Assembly (NCBI RefSeq): GCF_014642835.1
Contig: NZ_BMJA01000001.1
Coordinates: 1,721,267 to 1,785,266 of the forward strand
Origin: Dyella nitratireducens
GTDB lineage: Bacteria > Pseudomonadota > Gammaproteobacteria > Xanthomonadales > Rhodanobacteraceae
Length of the DNA stretch: 64,000 bases
Direction: 5' to 3'
Positions 24,695-34,814 of this stretch are shown piece after piece (the first letter of the stretch is position 1; the number at the start of each line of letters is the position of its first letter). The notes beneath the pieces are model-generated. The model was not told the DNA's origin, made no database searches, and saw nothing but the letters and a program-made list of their open reading frames with translations. Made by a program: the position numbers and the translations under genes.

Positions 24695-25963
24695 TTACTC
24701 CAGCACCGGCCGAACCGGGGTCCCATGGCGGCGCTCGTAGCTGGCCAGCAACCATAACGCGACAGTACTTATCCCAAATAACGCCACCAGTGCCACTACG
24801 ATGCGCGCATCCAGATGCGCCATGCCGAACCAGCGGCCGCTGATCGCTACCAACGCTGCTGTCCCCGCCGTACGCAGCAGCTCCAGCCACATCCCCATGC
24901 GGCGTCCTTCCAGCAGAAGGCCGATCGCCCAAAGGCTATACAGCAGATACATGCCATAGCCAGCTGCCGGTGCCCATGCCATCTTCGGCGCAACATCCAG
25001 AAAGTTCACACCGATGAAGAGCAGCAACGTGAACTGCACGATGCAATACGTTCGCAGCGCCTTCGATAGCGGTGGGTCATACCGCTCGTGGCACATATCG
25101 AATTCGGCCTTCGGGAAACGCGCCGCCACGTCTGCAGGCCGCCAACCCGGAGGCTTGATCCACACGCGCAGCTTGTCCGGCCAATGGCGCGCATGCCAGC
25201 TGTCCTTGAGCATGGCCCCATACACTTCCACGTTCGCCCACAGCGGATTCCAGCTTTGCAGCGGCGCACGCGTGCCATACACCGGCGGGTCGTCTTCGTT
25301 TTCTTCAACGAAGCTGCCGAACAGGCGATCCCAGATAATCAAGATGCCGCCGTAGTTGCGATCGAGATAGCGATCGTTCACGGCATGATGCGCGCGATGA
25401 TTGGACGGCGAGCAGAACACGCGATCGAACCAGCCCAATCGACCGATCACTTCGGTGTGCACCCAGAACTGGTAAAGCAAGTCGATCAGCGCGATGACCG
25501 CAAACACTTCGGTGGGATAGCCGAGCAGCGCCATCGGCAAATAAGCGATCCACCCCAGCAGGAAGCCGCTGCCGGTCTGGCGCAAGGCGGTGGTGAGGTT
25601 GTAGCTCTCGCTCTGGTGATGCACCACGTGCGCGGCCCACAGCACATTCACCTCGTGGCCCAAGCGATGCAACCAATAATAAAGCAGGTCGTAGAGCAGC
25701 AGGCCGCTGATCCATACCCAGGTACGGTTGGCCGGCAAAGTCCACATGGCCAGATGCACCGCGCACCAGCCGTAGATGCCGATGTTGAACAGCTTGGTGA
25801 AGACGCCGACGATCTGCGACATCATGCCCAGCCCCAGGCTGTTGATCGCATCATTGGCGTAATAGACATCGCGCTTGCGCCACTTCGCGATCAGCAACTC
25901 GATGCCGATCAGCACGAAGAAACCCGGTATGGCCCAGGCCATGATGCGTTCCGGCGTGATCAT
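24695..25963 (-). CDS. Sterol desaturase / fatty acid hydroxylase family membrane protein
   Basis: 422 residues from ATG at 25963 (seven codons inside the longest frame). Di-iron histidine motifs are present: HRLGHE, HVVHHQSE, and NHRAHHAVND, spaced as in the fatty acid hydroxylase superfamily. Several membrane helices flank them, and there is an unusual C-terminal half (~residues 280-420) with four more hydrophobic segments, so it is longer than typical family members (~270-300 aa). Likely an oxygen-dependent C-H oxidase acting on a lipid in the inner membrane; the substrate cannot be read from sequence. Downstream of the GH20 gene but 118 bases away; no link to GlcNAc use is evident. Confidence 0.85.
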   Translation of the reverse strand: MITPERIMAWAIPGFFVLIGIELLIAKWRKRDVYYANDAINSLGLGMMSQIVGVFTKLFNIGIYGWCAVHLAMWTLPANRTWVWISGLLLYDLLYYWLHRLGHEVNVLWAAHVVHHQSESYNLTTALRQTGSGFLLGWIAYLPMALLGYPTEVFAVIALIDLLYQFWVHTEVIGRLGWFDRVFCSPSNHRAHHAVNDRYLDRNYGGILIIWDRLFGSFVEENEDDPPVYGTRAPLQSWNPLWANVEVYGAMLKDSWHARHWPDKLRVWIKPPGWRPADVAARFPKAEFDMCHERYDPPLSKALRTYCIVQFTLLLFIGVNFLDVAPKMAWAPAAGYGMYLLYSLWAIGLLLEGRRMGMWLELLRTAGTAALVAISGRWFGMAHLDARIVVALVALFGISTVALWLLASYERRHGTPVRPVLE

Positions 25964-26080
25964 CTCGGCCGCGTGCCTCCCCAAGGCGTGAAGCGCTTGG
26001 GTGGCAGTATATCGAGGGTGTTACGGCCCTTGTGCTGCTATGCAGCGCCTGCAGAGCAAGCAGGCGCTACGACGGCACGC

Positions 26081-28372
26081 TCACGGTTTGGACTTGTCCC
26101 CATCGGACGGCACCAGCGACACGCGGTCGAAGGCGTACAAAGGCCCGTCGGTCGGCGCGGTGAATATCAGGCACAAGGTGTGCTCACCGTGTTGCACGGG
26201 CACGGTTGCGTCGAGCGCGAACCGGCGGGGACTGGTCGACGGATTCGGCAATGGCGCCGTCGCTATGACCGATCCATCGCAACGATCTAGATGCACGACA
26301 AATTCGCCGTACGGCGTGCTGTGCGGTCGCGACACTACCAGCTTGATGTCATGCGCGAGAGCGTAGTTGCGCTCCAGCCGCGCCGCCTCGACGTGAATCG
26401 ACGCGATGCCGTCGAGGGGCGCAGTTGGATATTGCTGACACGTATCGAAGACATTGATGGCATATACCGGCGACATGCTGGTGGCATCTGGCATCGGTTG
26501 CACGTGGAGGCGGAAATCGCTGCCGGCGCAATTGGCAAGTTCAATCCCGGCGCGCGACAGCAAGTGATCGCGATCGATCACGCGTGTACGAGCGGCAGCC
26601 AGTACGCTACCGTCATCCGCGTACGTTGCCGCCTTGATCGTGACGGGCCATGCCGCGGTAAAGGGCTGGACATAGAGCGTTGAATGAATGTTGGGAACGC
26701 TGCCGTCTGTCGTGTAACGAATGTCGCCATAAGCGGCTTGATCGGAAAGCGTCACCCGTGCTTTTCCGCTCTTCAGCGTGGCGTTGGCATCGACTTGGAT
26801 GACCGGCGTAAAAGCACTGTCGGCGTAGTCGATCTGCTGCGCGGCATAGCGCTGGAATTGCGCCGGCAGACGCGCAAGAAAATCCTTCCAATGACGCGTG
26901 GATGCTGGCGACCATACGATTTCGCTCAATGCATCCAGGCGTGGGAACGCGGCGTGTTCCACATGCTGCATGCTCGGCATGTGCTCGGTCCATGCGTTTG
27001 CCTGCGCACCCAGCACGTGCGCGGCCTGAGCTGCATTCAATACGGCGGGAACGGGATTGAAGCGATAGACGTCTTCCAGGCTGCGCACTGGATCGCGGCC
27101 AGCGATTTCATCGGGGAGATTGCTTTGCAGGCTGTCCAGGTAGAGGTCCGGTGCGGGCGACATCACCACGTCATGGCCCAGCTTGGCAGCTTTGATTGCT
27201 CCATCCGTGCCGCGCCAGGACATCACCGTGGCATCGGGCGGCACGCCACCATCGAGGATTTCATCCCAACCGATCAGTCGCCGGCCGTGCGCAGACAGAT
27301 AGTTGCCGATGCGGCCGATGAACCAGCCCTGCAAGGCGTCCTCGTCCTTGAGATGCAACGCGTGGATCTTGGCTTGGATGGCGGCGGAAGCCTTCCACTG
27401 ATCCTTGATCGCTTCGTCACCGCCGACATGGATGTAATGCGAGGGAAACAGCGCCATCACCTCATCGAGCACGTTGTCGATGAACTGGAAGGTCGCGTCG
27501 TCCACGTTGTAGAGATAGGGATTCACACCCCAATCGACCGACACTTGCGGACGTTTGCCGGTGACACCGAATTTCGGATACGACGCCACCGCAGCCTGGG
27601 CGTGGCCGGGCATATCGATTTCCGGAACGACAGTGATGTGTCGAGCAGCCGCATACGCCACGACGTCACGAATCTGGTCTTGCGTGTAGAAACCGCCGTA
27701 GCGCTGCGGCTCGCCATCATGTCCGGCATCCGGCGGCGTGCGCCAGGCGCCGGTGCGCGTGAGTTCCGGATAACGTTTGATCTCGATGCGCCAACCCTGG
27801 TCGTCGGTGAGATGCCAATGCAGCACGTTGAGCTTGTGCTGGGCCATCTGCTCGAGCAGTGCTTTGACGTCGTCAACAGATTGGAAATGGCGGGCGGAAT
27901 CCAGCATCACGCCACGCCAGGCGAAGCGGGGCCAGTCGCTGATATGCAGTGCCGGAACTTGCACGCCGCCTTGTTGCGCGTTTGGCGTCAGCAGTTGATA
28001 GAGGGTGACGGCGCCATAGAACAGGCCGGCGTCGTCATGGGCTTCGATGCGAATGCCTTGTGGCGTGACGTCGAGCGTGTAGCCTTCAGCGTGCGATGCT
28101 GGGGGGCTGCGCTGGAAGACAATCGTATGACTGGCCTCCCCCTCCTTCACTTCGAGATGTATACCTCGAATGTGCGCCACGAGATCAGCAAGATACTGAG
28201 CCGATGCATGCGCAGCTTGGTCGTTCGCCGGCACGACAATGGACGTGCCGTTATCGACCTCGAAGGAGCCCTTTGTCTGCTGTAACTGCGCGGGCAGCGG
28301 GATCAGCGAGACAGGAGTGGCTTGGACGAGACCACATAAAGTCAGGCAAAGGAGTAAAGCGGCGAATCGCAT
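26081..28372 (-). CDS. Beta-N-acetylhexosaminidase, GH20
   Basis: 763 residues with a signal peptide (LLLCLTLCGLVQA). An N-terminal GH20b domain leads into the catalytic barrel, with WHLTDDQGWRIEIKRYP, PEIDMPGHAQA, and the catalytic pair Asp319-Glu320 in HVGGDEAIKDQW. The C-terminal ~230 residues include a chitobiase-type beta-sandwich (ATLKSGKARVTLSDQAAYGDIRYTTDGSVPN, core GDIRYTTDGSVPN). Reaction: removal of terminal GlcNAc (or GalNAc) from chito-oligosaccharides, probably in the periplasm. Last gene of the minus arm of the GlcNAc cluster, after the GH9 gene and REP copy 6. Confidence 0.93.
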   Translation of the reverse strand: MRFAALLLCLTLCGLVQATPVSLIPLPAQLQQTKGSFEVDNGTSIVVPANDQAAHASAQYLADLVAHIRGIHLEVKEGEASHTIVFQRSPPASHAEGYTLDVTPQGIRIEAHDDAGLFYGAVTLYQLLTPNAQQGGVQVPALHISDWPRFAWRGVMLDSARHFQSVDDVKALLEQMAQHKLNVLHWHLTDDQGWRIEIKRYPELTRTGAWRTPPDAGHDGEPQRYGGFYTQDQIRDVVAYAAARHITVVPEIDMPGHAQAAVASYPKFGVTGKRPQVSVDWGVNPYLYNVDDATFQFIDNVLDEVMALFPSHYIHVGGDEAIKDQWKASAAIQAKIHALHLKDEDALQGWFIGRIGNYLSAHGRRLIGWDEILDGGVPPDATVMSWRGTDGAIKAAKLGHDVVMSPAPDLYLDSLQSNLPDEIAGRDPVRSLEDVYRFNPVPAVLNAAQAAHVLGAQANAWTEHMPSMQHVEHAAFPRLDALSEIVWSPASTRHWKDFLARLPAQFQRYAAQQIDYADSAFTPVIQVDANATLKSGKARVTLSDQAAYGDIRYTTDGSVPNIHSTLYVQPFTAAWPVTIKAATYADDGSVLAAARTRVIDRDHLLSRAGIELANCAGSDFRLHVQPMPDATSMSPVYAINVFDTCQQYPTAPLDGIASIHVEAARLERNYALAHDIKLVVSRPHSTPYGEFVVHLDRCDGSVIATAPLPNPSTSPRRFALDATVPVQHGEHTLCLIFTAPTDGPLYAFDRVSLVPSDGDKSKP

Positions 28373-28410
28373 GCATTTTCCTTTTAGTCGGGATGTGCAC
28401 GTTGCTCAGT

Positions 28411-28428
28411 CGTCATTCCGGCGAAGGT
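28411..28428. repeat. Fragment of the CGTCATTCCGGCGAAGG repeat
   Basis: CGTCATTCCGGCGAAGG immediately upstream of REP copy 6. It matches the first arm of the larger palindrome at 44123-44192, with the rest missing. Confidence 0.6.
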
Positions 28429-28433
28429 TGAAC

Positions 28434-28507
28434 GTAGGTTGGGGTGCAAACCCCAACATTGGGTTGCATAGGTGCACAGAAATGTTGGGGTTCGCACCCC
28501 AACCTAC
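28434..28507. repeat. REP doublet copy 6, between the GH9 and GH20 genes
   Basis: Full GTAG...CTAC doublet; the right loop is TTCGCA instead of TTTGCA. It lies in the 178-base gap between two genes transcribed the same way, so it would be part of their shared mRNA if they form an operon. Confidence 0.92.
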
Positions 28508-28550
28508 GCGTTTCGATGAAATTTGCATATACCCAGCATGCCGTTCCCAC

Positions 28551-30386
28551 TCAATCATGCGGCAAGCTCACCGCATACAAATACCACGCATCGTGCGGCA
28601 ACCATTGTTCGGTCCAACGCCAGTCGTCGTCACGGCCGGTCTGGGCGTAGCCCAGGTCAAAGGCAATCCCGTCTTCGTCGTCCAATCCGGCCGTGATGCC
28701 ATTGATGATCGCGCCCGGCGCGCTGGTGTATTCGTAGGAACGGAAGAACATGTATGGCGCATTGCGCTGGCCGCTGCCCATCAACATGCTGGTGTCGTAG
28801 GGGTTGCGGCCTAGAATCCAGTGCAGCTGGTTCCAGGCGTAATCTTCCAGCTTGGCCTGGAACGCGGGATCGCCAGAGAACAGGGGCTCTGCCATGCGCG
28901 CTGCGGCGGCCAGGGAGGCGATGCGCGCGTTCTCACCCTGCCACCAGGGCGCAGCTTCCGAATCGTGCGGAAAGAAGAAGGCTGTGCGCAGCCTGCCGTT
29001 GCCCATGCGCACGAACTGTCGCGCGTAACCGAACGGGTTGTTTACTGCACCGGTCACATGCAACTCGTAGCTCAGCGAGCGACGCACCGTGTCGCGCACT
29101 GCCGATTGCTGCACAGGCGTCGCGATCAGGTCGTACTCCATCAGAGCGACCACTGGCAAACCGGCGTCGGTTGGGTGGAAGAAAGGGCGCGTGCCGGCAT
29201 CGGCGCGCCAGTAATCTTTTTGCGCGTCATGGGTGACCAGACGCGCCATCAGGCTTTGCGAACGACGATCGGCGGCCTGGCGCCAGGTCTCGTCATGCGT
29301 GGCACGGTAGAGTTCGGTTGCCGCGAGCAACGCGCAGTAGTCGTCGACGATGTTCTCCACACCGTCGTTGAGCAACTCTTTGTTGTGCGCATCTAGGAAC
29401 CGATAGGCGTCTTCAGCGGTGCGCAAATAGTCCTGGCGGGTGAAATCGCCATCGATATTCATGGTGCTGGCCAGCGCCAACGCCGCAATCGCCATGCCGC
29501 CGCCAGCGCGAAAGCTCGCTTCATAAGCATGAGGCCCTCGCGGCGGCTGCTCTATCTGAGCGCCGACATCGCCAGCATTGCGTTTGATCTGCGTGCGCCA
29601 GTTGGGATCGCCAATGCGGCGGTCCTGTGCCAGTTTGTCCTTGCCTGGTGCATCGATCGATTCATAGAAAGAACCGTCGGGCCGCTTGTCGCGCACCAGA
29701 AAATCCGCGCCAAACAGACCTTCATCAAGCAGACGGCGCAGATACTGCTTGAAATTCGGATCGTGTCGCGCATCAAGCTGCTGATAGCTGCGCAGCAGGC
29801 CCCACACCACCAAAGGCAGTTGCTGCGTATTGAAATACGACGTGAGGTTCTGGTGCGACAAATGAATGCCGTAATCACCCGTCGCGTCGTACCAACCACC
29901 GTGAATATCCAAGGTACCGGACTGTCCGTCCGGATGCGGCAGGTGGCGATCTGCCTTGTCCATCTCGCCGCTGGCGCGCTGGCCCTTGAAGTAATAAATG
30001 ATGTTGGAGAGCGTATTGCGCTCCAGCACATCATCCTGCACAAGGAATTCGTCGGAACGTACACAGGCATCATGGTCCTTCAACTGAAGGACATAGCGGC
30101 CTGGTGCTTTCATGGAGGAGAAGTCGGCACGCCAATAGTGCTGTTTGCCCCAGTTATCGATGGAGCCGGTGTCTTGCAGCGTGCCCGAATACACCGGCTT
30201 GCCGGTGCTGGTATCGATGATCTCGAAGTCGTGCAGGGGTTGGCCGGCATCCGCCGAAACAATCGCCTGTTTGTCTGCGGTCCGTTCGTAGCCGACCTGG
30301 TCAACCAGAATCGTCGGCCCGGCTGCCCATCCGTGCACAGACCACAAACCGAAGCATGCCAAGGCAAATCGCATGACCGACTTCAT
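28551..30386 (-). CDS. GH9 family glycoside hydrolase (putative exo-beta-glucosaminidase/cellulase-like)
   Basis: 611 residues from ATG at 30386, which has a GGAGTGGCGG ribosome-binding region; the 30449 start is rejected. Signal peptide (FALACFGLWSVHGWA), then a CelD-type Ig-like domain (ILVDQVGYERTADKQAIV) and the GH9 (alpha/alpha)6 barrel with GGWYDATGDYG near residue 163-173 as the base region and a C-terminal Glu in TEQWLPHDAW. Classical GH9 enzymes are endoglucanases, but GH9 members encoded with chitobiose genes in Vibrio/Photobacterium act as exo-beta-D-glucosaminidases; the surrounding nag genes favour that here. Substrate is inference. Confidence 0.85.
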   Translation of the reverse strand: MKSVMRFALACFGLWSVHGWAAGPTILVDQVGYERTADKQAIVSADAGQPLHDFEIIDTSTGKPVYSGTLQDTGSIDNWGKQHYWRADFSSMKAPGRYVLQLKDHDACVRSDEFLVQDDVLERNTLSNIIYYFKGQRASGEMDKADRHLPHPDGQSGTLDIHGGWYDATGDYGIHLSHQNLTSYFNTQQLPLVVWGLLRSYQQLDARHDPNFKQYLRRLLDEGLFGADFLVRDKRPDGSFYESIDAPGKDKLAQDRRIGDPNWRTQIKRNAGDVGAQIEQPPRGPHAYEASFRAGGGMAIAALALASTMNIDGDFTRQDYLRTAEDAYRFLDAHNKELLNDGVENIVDDYCALLAATELYRATHDETWRQAADRRSQSLMARLVTHDAQKDYWRADAGTRPFFHPTDAGLPVVALMEYDLIATPVQQSAVRDTVRRSLSYELHVTGAVNNPFGYARQFVRMGNGRLRTAFFFPHDSEAAPWWQGENARIASLAAAARMAEPLFSGDPAFQAKLEDYAWNQLHWILGRNPYDTSMLMGSGQRNAPYMFFRSYEYTSAPGAIINGITAGLDDEDGIAFDLGYAQTGRDDDWRWTEQWLPHDAWYLYAVSLPHD

Positions 30387-30523
30387 TCCGCCACTCCTGA
30401 AAGACAGCTTCGCAACGCACACGGCGCTGAAAGTATTTCTTGGCATCAAGCGCTTCCCGTAAAAAAAATCGGACCTGGCAAACCATCACCAGGTCCTTGG
30501 CGGGGAAGAAGAAAACGGCCTGG

Positions 30524-33328
30524 TTACATCTTGAAGTGCGCTTCGAGCATGAACTCGCGACCGCTGACGTACTCGTTAAGCGGCATCGCGGTGGTCGGCC
30601 CGAGGTATTGCTTGTAGACGGAGTTGAGCAGATTCAGCATGTCGAAGGACACGGAGAAGTGCTTGTTGAAGGCATACGCCGCCGAGGCATCCAGTTCCTT
30701 GTAGCTACCGGTATAGGAGTCCGGCGCACCGGCTACGTAACCGCCGGCCAAGTACTTGCTGCGGTAGTTGTAGGAGATGCTCGCGCTATACGGCCCCATT
30801 TCGAAGTACGGCGCCAGCGTGTAGGAGTTCCTGGAGTTGTACGGCAGGTCGCCACCCGAGGCGGTACGCGCAAGGGAGTAGGTGTAGTTGGCACGAACGC
30901 CAAAGCCGCTATCGCCAAAGGCTTGCTGATAGGTGATCGCGCCACCCCTGACCTTGGCCCGGCCGCCGTTGATAGGAGCCGATACGCTGTAGGTACACAT
31001 GCCCGCCGTATTACATGATCCATTGTTGACCAGCATCTGGCCAATCGGGCCTGGATAGAACGTACCCCACGAGCCGTTCTCACGCTGCTCGAACGACGAC
31101 GCGTTGACGACGTAGTTCAGCACGTTCTTGTAGAAGGCGGATACCGCGACGAGCGAGTGCGGATTGAAATACCACTCGGCGGAGAGATCAGCGTTGAGCG
31201 AACGGTAAGGCTTGAGGTTCGGGTTGCCGCCGGTGGCGGTGAGCGTGGTGTCGTTGGCTTCGAAGTAGGGCGCCAACTGGTTGTAAGGTGCGTAGGCGAT
31301 GGTTTCCGACGCCGCGCCGCGCAGGATGACATCCGGCGTCAGGTTGTACGCGATATTGAACGCAGGCAGCCAGTTGTTATGCGTGGAGGTCTGACCGACG
31401 TAACCGGTACCCGGTCCGAAATTGCAATTCCACGAAACATTGCCGTCCGCACCTGGCACCAGGCAACTGCTGGGAATGTAATAGCCGTACGAGGTGATCT
31501 TGGTCCGCACCCAACGCACACCGAAGTTGCCGTGCAGATCGTCATTGCCAAAGTTCAACTGGCCATAGACGGCGGTGTTCTGCTGCTGCACGTTGAAGGT
31601 GTTGTCCCAGTAGTCCACCGGGTCGTTTGCGACGAGCGGGCCGTTGTCGAGCACGGCGTTGTAGATGCAGGTATAGCCGCAGGTCTGAACGTGCTGTACC
31701 GAGCTGCCCGTCAAGCCGATCGCTGATGCACCCTGCAGATTGGTAAGACCGCCGTAGCCGATCTGATTCAGCGTCATATTGGGCACGCCACGGTAGATCA
31801 GCAGACTCTGGCTTTCCCAGTGCGAAGCGTAGCGGGCACCCACCAGCAACTCGTTGAAGAAGCCGTCGAAATCCTTGCTGAAATCAAGTTGACCGTATTC
31901 GTCGCGCGCCTTGTACAGCTTGTAGCCGATGTTGCCGCCGAAATCATTGTCGGCCCAGTAGTTCGGATTGTTGGCCGTGGACGGATCCGTATACGTAAAG
32001 CCGTTCGGAATGCTCCAGTTGAAGCCGCCGCCGTAGAACAGCTCCTTGAAGGCCTGGCTGATGTGATTTTCGGATGTGCTTACGCCAGCCTGCCCACCAA
32101 GGCGCCAGCCGTCACCATAGTAGTTCGCACGCAGGTCGATACCCTTGGTGCGGATGAATGAATGACGCGCATCGTTGTCCTGGAAGCTCTCGGCAGTGCT
32201 CGTGCAAGAGGTTGCCTGGTAGCACGGCGTACCGACCTGGGTACCGGAAGTGACAATGCCGTTGGGACCGGCAGTCAGGTGCGAGATGCCGGCGAAGTTG
32301 AAACCGGCAATCGGATACAACGACGTGTTGAGGTTGTTCAGATTGTCGTTCATGTACATCAAGCTGAGCGTGCTATCGAAATGCTCGTTCGGCTTGTACT
32401 GCAGATTGACCAGGATGCTGTTGCGCTTTTCGATCTGCTGGAAGTTGGCGGAGTTGATTTCCGTCGGCATCTGATCTGAGCCCTTGAGCTGACCGGACGC
32501 AACTTCAGCCGCAATGGCGGGATTCACCGCCGCGATCGACGACACGGGCGTGTAGCTGAAAATTTCCTGGCCCTGGCGCGAGGTGTCCTGCTCATAGTGC
32601 TGCGCGGAAACATCGACGCCGAAGGTCTTGGAATCGTTGTGCCAGCTGTAGAACACCGAACCGTTCGGACGGTTCTTGTCGGTCATGTCGTTGTAGTTCG
32701 TACCAAACGAACCGCTGAGTGTGTTGGCCGGCACGTCGAGCGGCTGCACCGTGTGCATGAACACCGAGCCACCAAGGCTGCCTTCCGGCAGACGTGCTTC
32801 AGGGCTCTTGTAGACTTCCAGCTTGCCCAGGATTTCCGCCGGCAGCAGCGAATAGTTGAAGCCGCGATTCGGGCTGTCGCCATACAACCAAAGCGCTTGC
32901 GCCACCGGGTGGCCGTCGAGGTAAGTGAGGTTCAAGCTCGGGTCGATGCCATCGATGCTCACGCGCTGGGTCGCGGCGAGTGAATGGTCGAGCGTGACGC
33001 CAGGCACTTCTTCCAGCGCTTCAGCCACGTTGGTGGCGGGGAACTTGCCAATGTCCGTGGCGGTAATCGCATCGACGATGGCATCGGCATTGCGCTTCGT
33101 ATCCATCGATGCCTGCAAGCTGGCGCGGATACCCGTGACCGTCACCGTCGAGAGCTGGGTGACCTGGGCTTTTTTGGCACGTTCGGCTTGCTGCTCCGTC
33201 TGACCGTTGTTGGTGCTGCTGGTGCCGGTCGTTGCGGTTTGACTCGTATCCTGTGCATGCAACGCACCGGACAGACAACATAGGCCGGCGATAATGCTCG
33301 CGGCGAGCAGGGACTTGCGATGTGACAT
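30524..33328 (-). CDS. TonB-dependent receptor of the GlcNAc/chito-oligosaccharide cluster
   Basis: 934 residues. Signal peptide with cleavage after ALHA (residue ~25), Gln/Thr-rich linker, then a TonB-box-like STVTVTGIRASLQASMD, plug domain (ADAIVDAITATDIGKFPATNVAEALEEVPGV, core DIGKFPATNVAEALEEVPGV) and a 22-strand barrel ending in the aromatic LEAHFKM. The GKFPATNVAEAL plug is typical of carbohydrate-type TonB receptors of Xanthomonadales/Caulobacter. Role: active import of chito-oligosaccharides through the outer membrane. Lies between glk and GH9 on the same strand, suggesting uptake and hydrolysis are co-expressed. Confidence 0.92.
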   Translation of the reverse strand: MSHRKSLLAASIIAGLCCLSGALHAQDTSQTATTGTSSTNNGQTEQQAERAKKAQVTQLSTVTVTGIRASLQASMDTKRNADAIVDAITATDIGKFPATNVAEALEEVPGVTLDHSLAATQRVSIDGIDPSLNLTYLDGHPVAQALWLYGDSPNRGFNYSLLPAEILGKLEVYKSPEARLPEGSLGGSVFMHTVQPLDVPANTLSGSFGTNYNDMTDKNRPNGSVFYSWHNDSKTFGVDVSAQHYEQDTSRQGQEIFSYTPVSSIAAVNPAIAAEVASGQLKGSDQMPTEINSANFQQIEKRNSILVNLQYKPNEHFDSTLSLMYMNDNLNNLNTSLYPIAGFNFAGISHLTAGPNGIVTSGTQVGTPCYQATSCTSTAESFQDNDARHSFIRTKGIDLRANYYGDGWRLGGQAGVSTSENHISQAFKELFYGGGFNWSIPNGFTYTDPSTANNPNYWADNDFGGNIGYKLYKARDEYGQLDFSKDFDGFFNELLVGARYASHWESQSLLIYRGVPNMTLNQIGYGGLTNLQGASAIGLTGSSVQHVQTCGYTCIYNAVLDNGPLVANDPVDYWDNTFNVQQQNTAVYGQLNFGNDDLHGNFGVRWVRTKITSYGYYIPSSCLVPGADGNVSWNCNFGPGTGYVGQTSTHNNWLPAFNIAYNLTPDVILRGAASETIAYAPYNQLAPYFEANDTTLTATGGNPNLKPYRSLNADLSAEWYFNPHSLVAVSAFYKNVLNYVVNASSFEQRENGSWGTFYPGPIGQMLVNNGSCNTAGMCTYSVSAPINGGRAKVRGGAITYQQAFGDSGFGVRANYTYSLARTASGGDLPYNSRNSYTLAPYFEMGPYSASISYNYRSKYLAGGYVAGAPDSYTGSYKELDASAAYAFNKHFSVSFDMLNLLNSVYKQYLGPTTAMPLNEYVSGREFMLEAHFKM

Positions 33329-33460
33329 GGCTTCCTCCCCTCAGAGGCGTTTTTTCAGCACGGAATATGTTCGCGGCATGTCCGTACTGCGTGGCGTATG
33401 GGCTTTCGCCCGGTTCGTTTCAGAACACTTCCTCAACCCTTTACATCTCTCACGCACACA

Positions 33461-34492
33461 TCAGTGCGCGTGCTGACCATCCAGATACAAACCAGCAGCG
33501 CCGATCACGCCGAGCTGGCCATGCTCCATCAGTCGAACAGGTACTTGCTGCAGAAAAGGGCGCATGACGCCCTTGTTGAAATAGCGCTCGGCGAACGTGC
33601 TCGACAGCAACAAGTCGCGTATCTGCGGCAGGATGCCGCCCGCGAGGTATACCCCGCCGCGCGCGCCGTAGAGCATCACGAGATCGCCGACAAAGCTGCC
33701 GAGCAATCCGCAGAACACGTTCAAGGCTTCAACCGCGGCAGCATCCGTGCGCTCCACGGCGTTGCGCGTGACGTCGGACGGCAGTTGCAGGTTTGACGTT
33801 ACGCCACGCAAGGCGCAGATGGCGTTGTACAGATTCAGCAGGCCGGGGCCGGACAACACGTGCTCGAAAGAAACGTAAGAGCGATTGCGCGCCAGCCAGC
33901 GCAGTATTTCGATTTCCAATTCGTTGCCGGGCGCCAATGAAACCTGCCCTGCTTCGGTGGCCAGCACGGTGGCGTGCGGCTTGCCTGGCAACAGCACAGC
34001 CGAACCCATACCCGTGCCCGGCCCCATCACCAGCACCGGACCGGGCACCTGCGGCGCACTGGTTTCGATCACCGGCACGGTATCGGCCTGGGTCATGAAC
34101 TGCGTGGCGTAGGCAACCGCCTCAAAATCGTTGATGACGGCAAGACGGGAAATGCCCAGGCTTTCGCGGATATCGCGTATCGATACAGGCCACGGCAGGT
34201 TGTCGTTGACGATGGCATCGCCGAGCACATAACCGGCACTGGCGACGGCGCAATGCTCGACATGCGTATCTGCGCTGAGCTGTGCGACGAAATCCTTCAA
34301 CACCGCGGTGAGGCTTGGCCATTCGGCGCAGGCATAGCGGCGGTATTCCAGCACCGTCACGGGGCGACGGCCATCCGGATGCGGGCTGACCAGCCCGATG
34401 CGGGCGTGCGTACCGCCGACATCGGCGGCCAGAAACGCCGGTTCCGGTGATAACGCCGATTGCGCCTTGCCATGTACCACAGCCTGAGCCAC
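33461..34492 (-). CDS. Glucokinase-family sugar kinase, probably GlcNAc kinase (NagK-II type)
   Basis: 343 residues. ATP-binding DVGGTHARIGLVSP at residue ~24, catalytic Asp in VINDFEAVAYA, and MGPGTGMGSAVLLPG; all hallmarks of the proteobacterial Glk family (PF02685), not the ROK NagK family. In Xanthomonas, glucokinase-like kinases in the nag regulon phosphorylate GlcNAc (nagK-II). The product GlcNAc-6-P is the substrate of the NagA encoded at 38435. First gene of the minus arm, about 90 bases from the operator-like palindrome at 34582. Confidence 0.88.
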   Translation of the reverse strand: MAQAVVHGKAQSALSPEPAFLAADVGGTHARIGLVSPHPDGRRPVTVLEYRRYACAEWPSLTAVLKDFVAQLSADTHVEHCAVASAGYVLGDAIVNDNLPWPVSIRDIRESLGISRLAVINDFEAVAYATQFMTQADTVPVIETSAPQVPGPVLVMGPGTGMGSAVLLPGKPHATVLATEAGQVSLAPGNELEIEILRWLARNRSYVSFEHVLSGPGLLNLYNAICALRGVTSNLQLPSDVTRNAVERTDAAAVEALNVFCGLLGSFVGDLVMLYGARGGVYLAGGILPQIRDLLLSSTFAERYFNKGVMRPFLQQVPVRLMEHGQLGVIGAAGLYLDGQHAH

Positions 34493-34581
34493 GCCCCCTC
34501 CTCACGCTTTTTTTCGCACCTCCCCTACAGAACTTGCAGGGCAACCCTCTAGGTACGTTTCGGTGACGGAGTCTGGTCAGG

Positions 34582-34599
34582 AATGACAACGCTGTCAAC
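34582..34599 (-). promoter_or_regulatory. Putative NagR operator/promoter for the minus arm (glk onward)
   Basis: AATGACAACGCTGTCAAC, an imperfect palindrome of the TGACAACG-centred kind reported for NagR boxes in Xanthomonadales. On the minus strand it contains TTGACA (34593-34598); 17 bases further is CAGACT (34570-34575), a weak -10. A repressor bound here would cover the -35. Confidence 0.65.
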
Positions 34600-34814
34600 A
34601 GGTGGAAACACAAGCACGCTAGCGACCTGTGCCGCAGTGCGAAATGCCATGCCGCATGGTTACATCTGCAAGTTTTTAACCCTTTGACAGATGGTCATTT
34701 TTAGATCAATCATGTAGGCCAAATGGCCTATCCTTGCAACTGCTGCGACGCACCACGTCGAGGCGCTCGTTGGAGCCAAATGACGCACGTTGTCGGTGCT
34801 GCAAAAAGCCTTTG

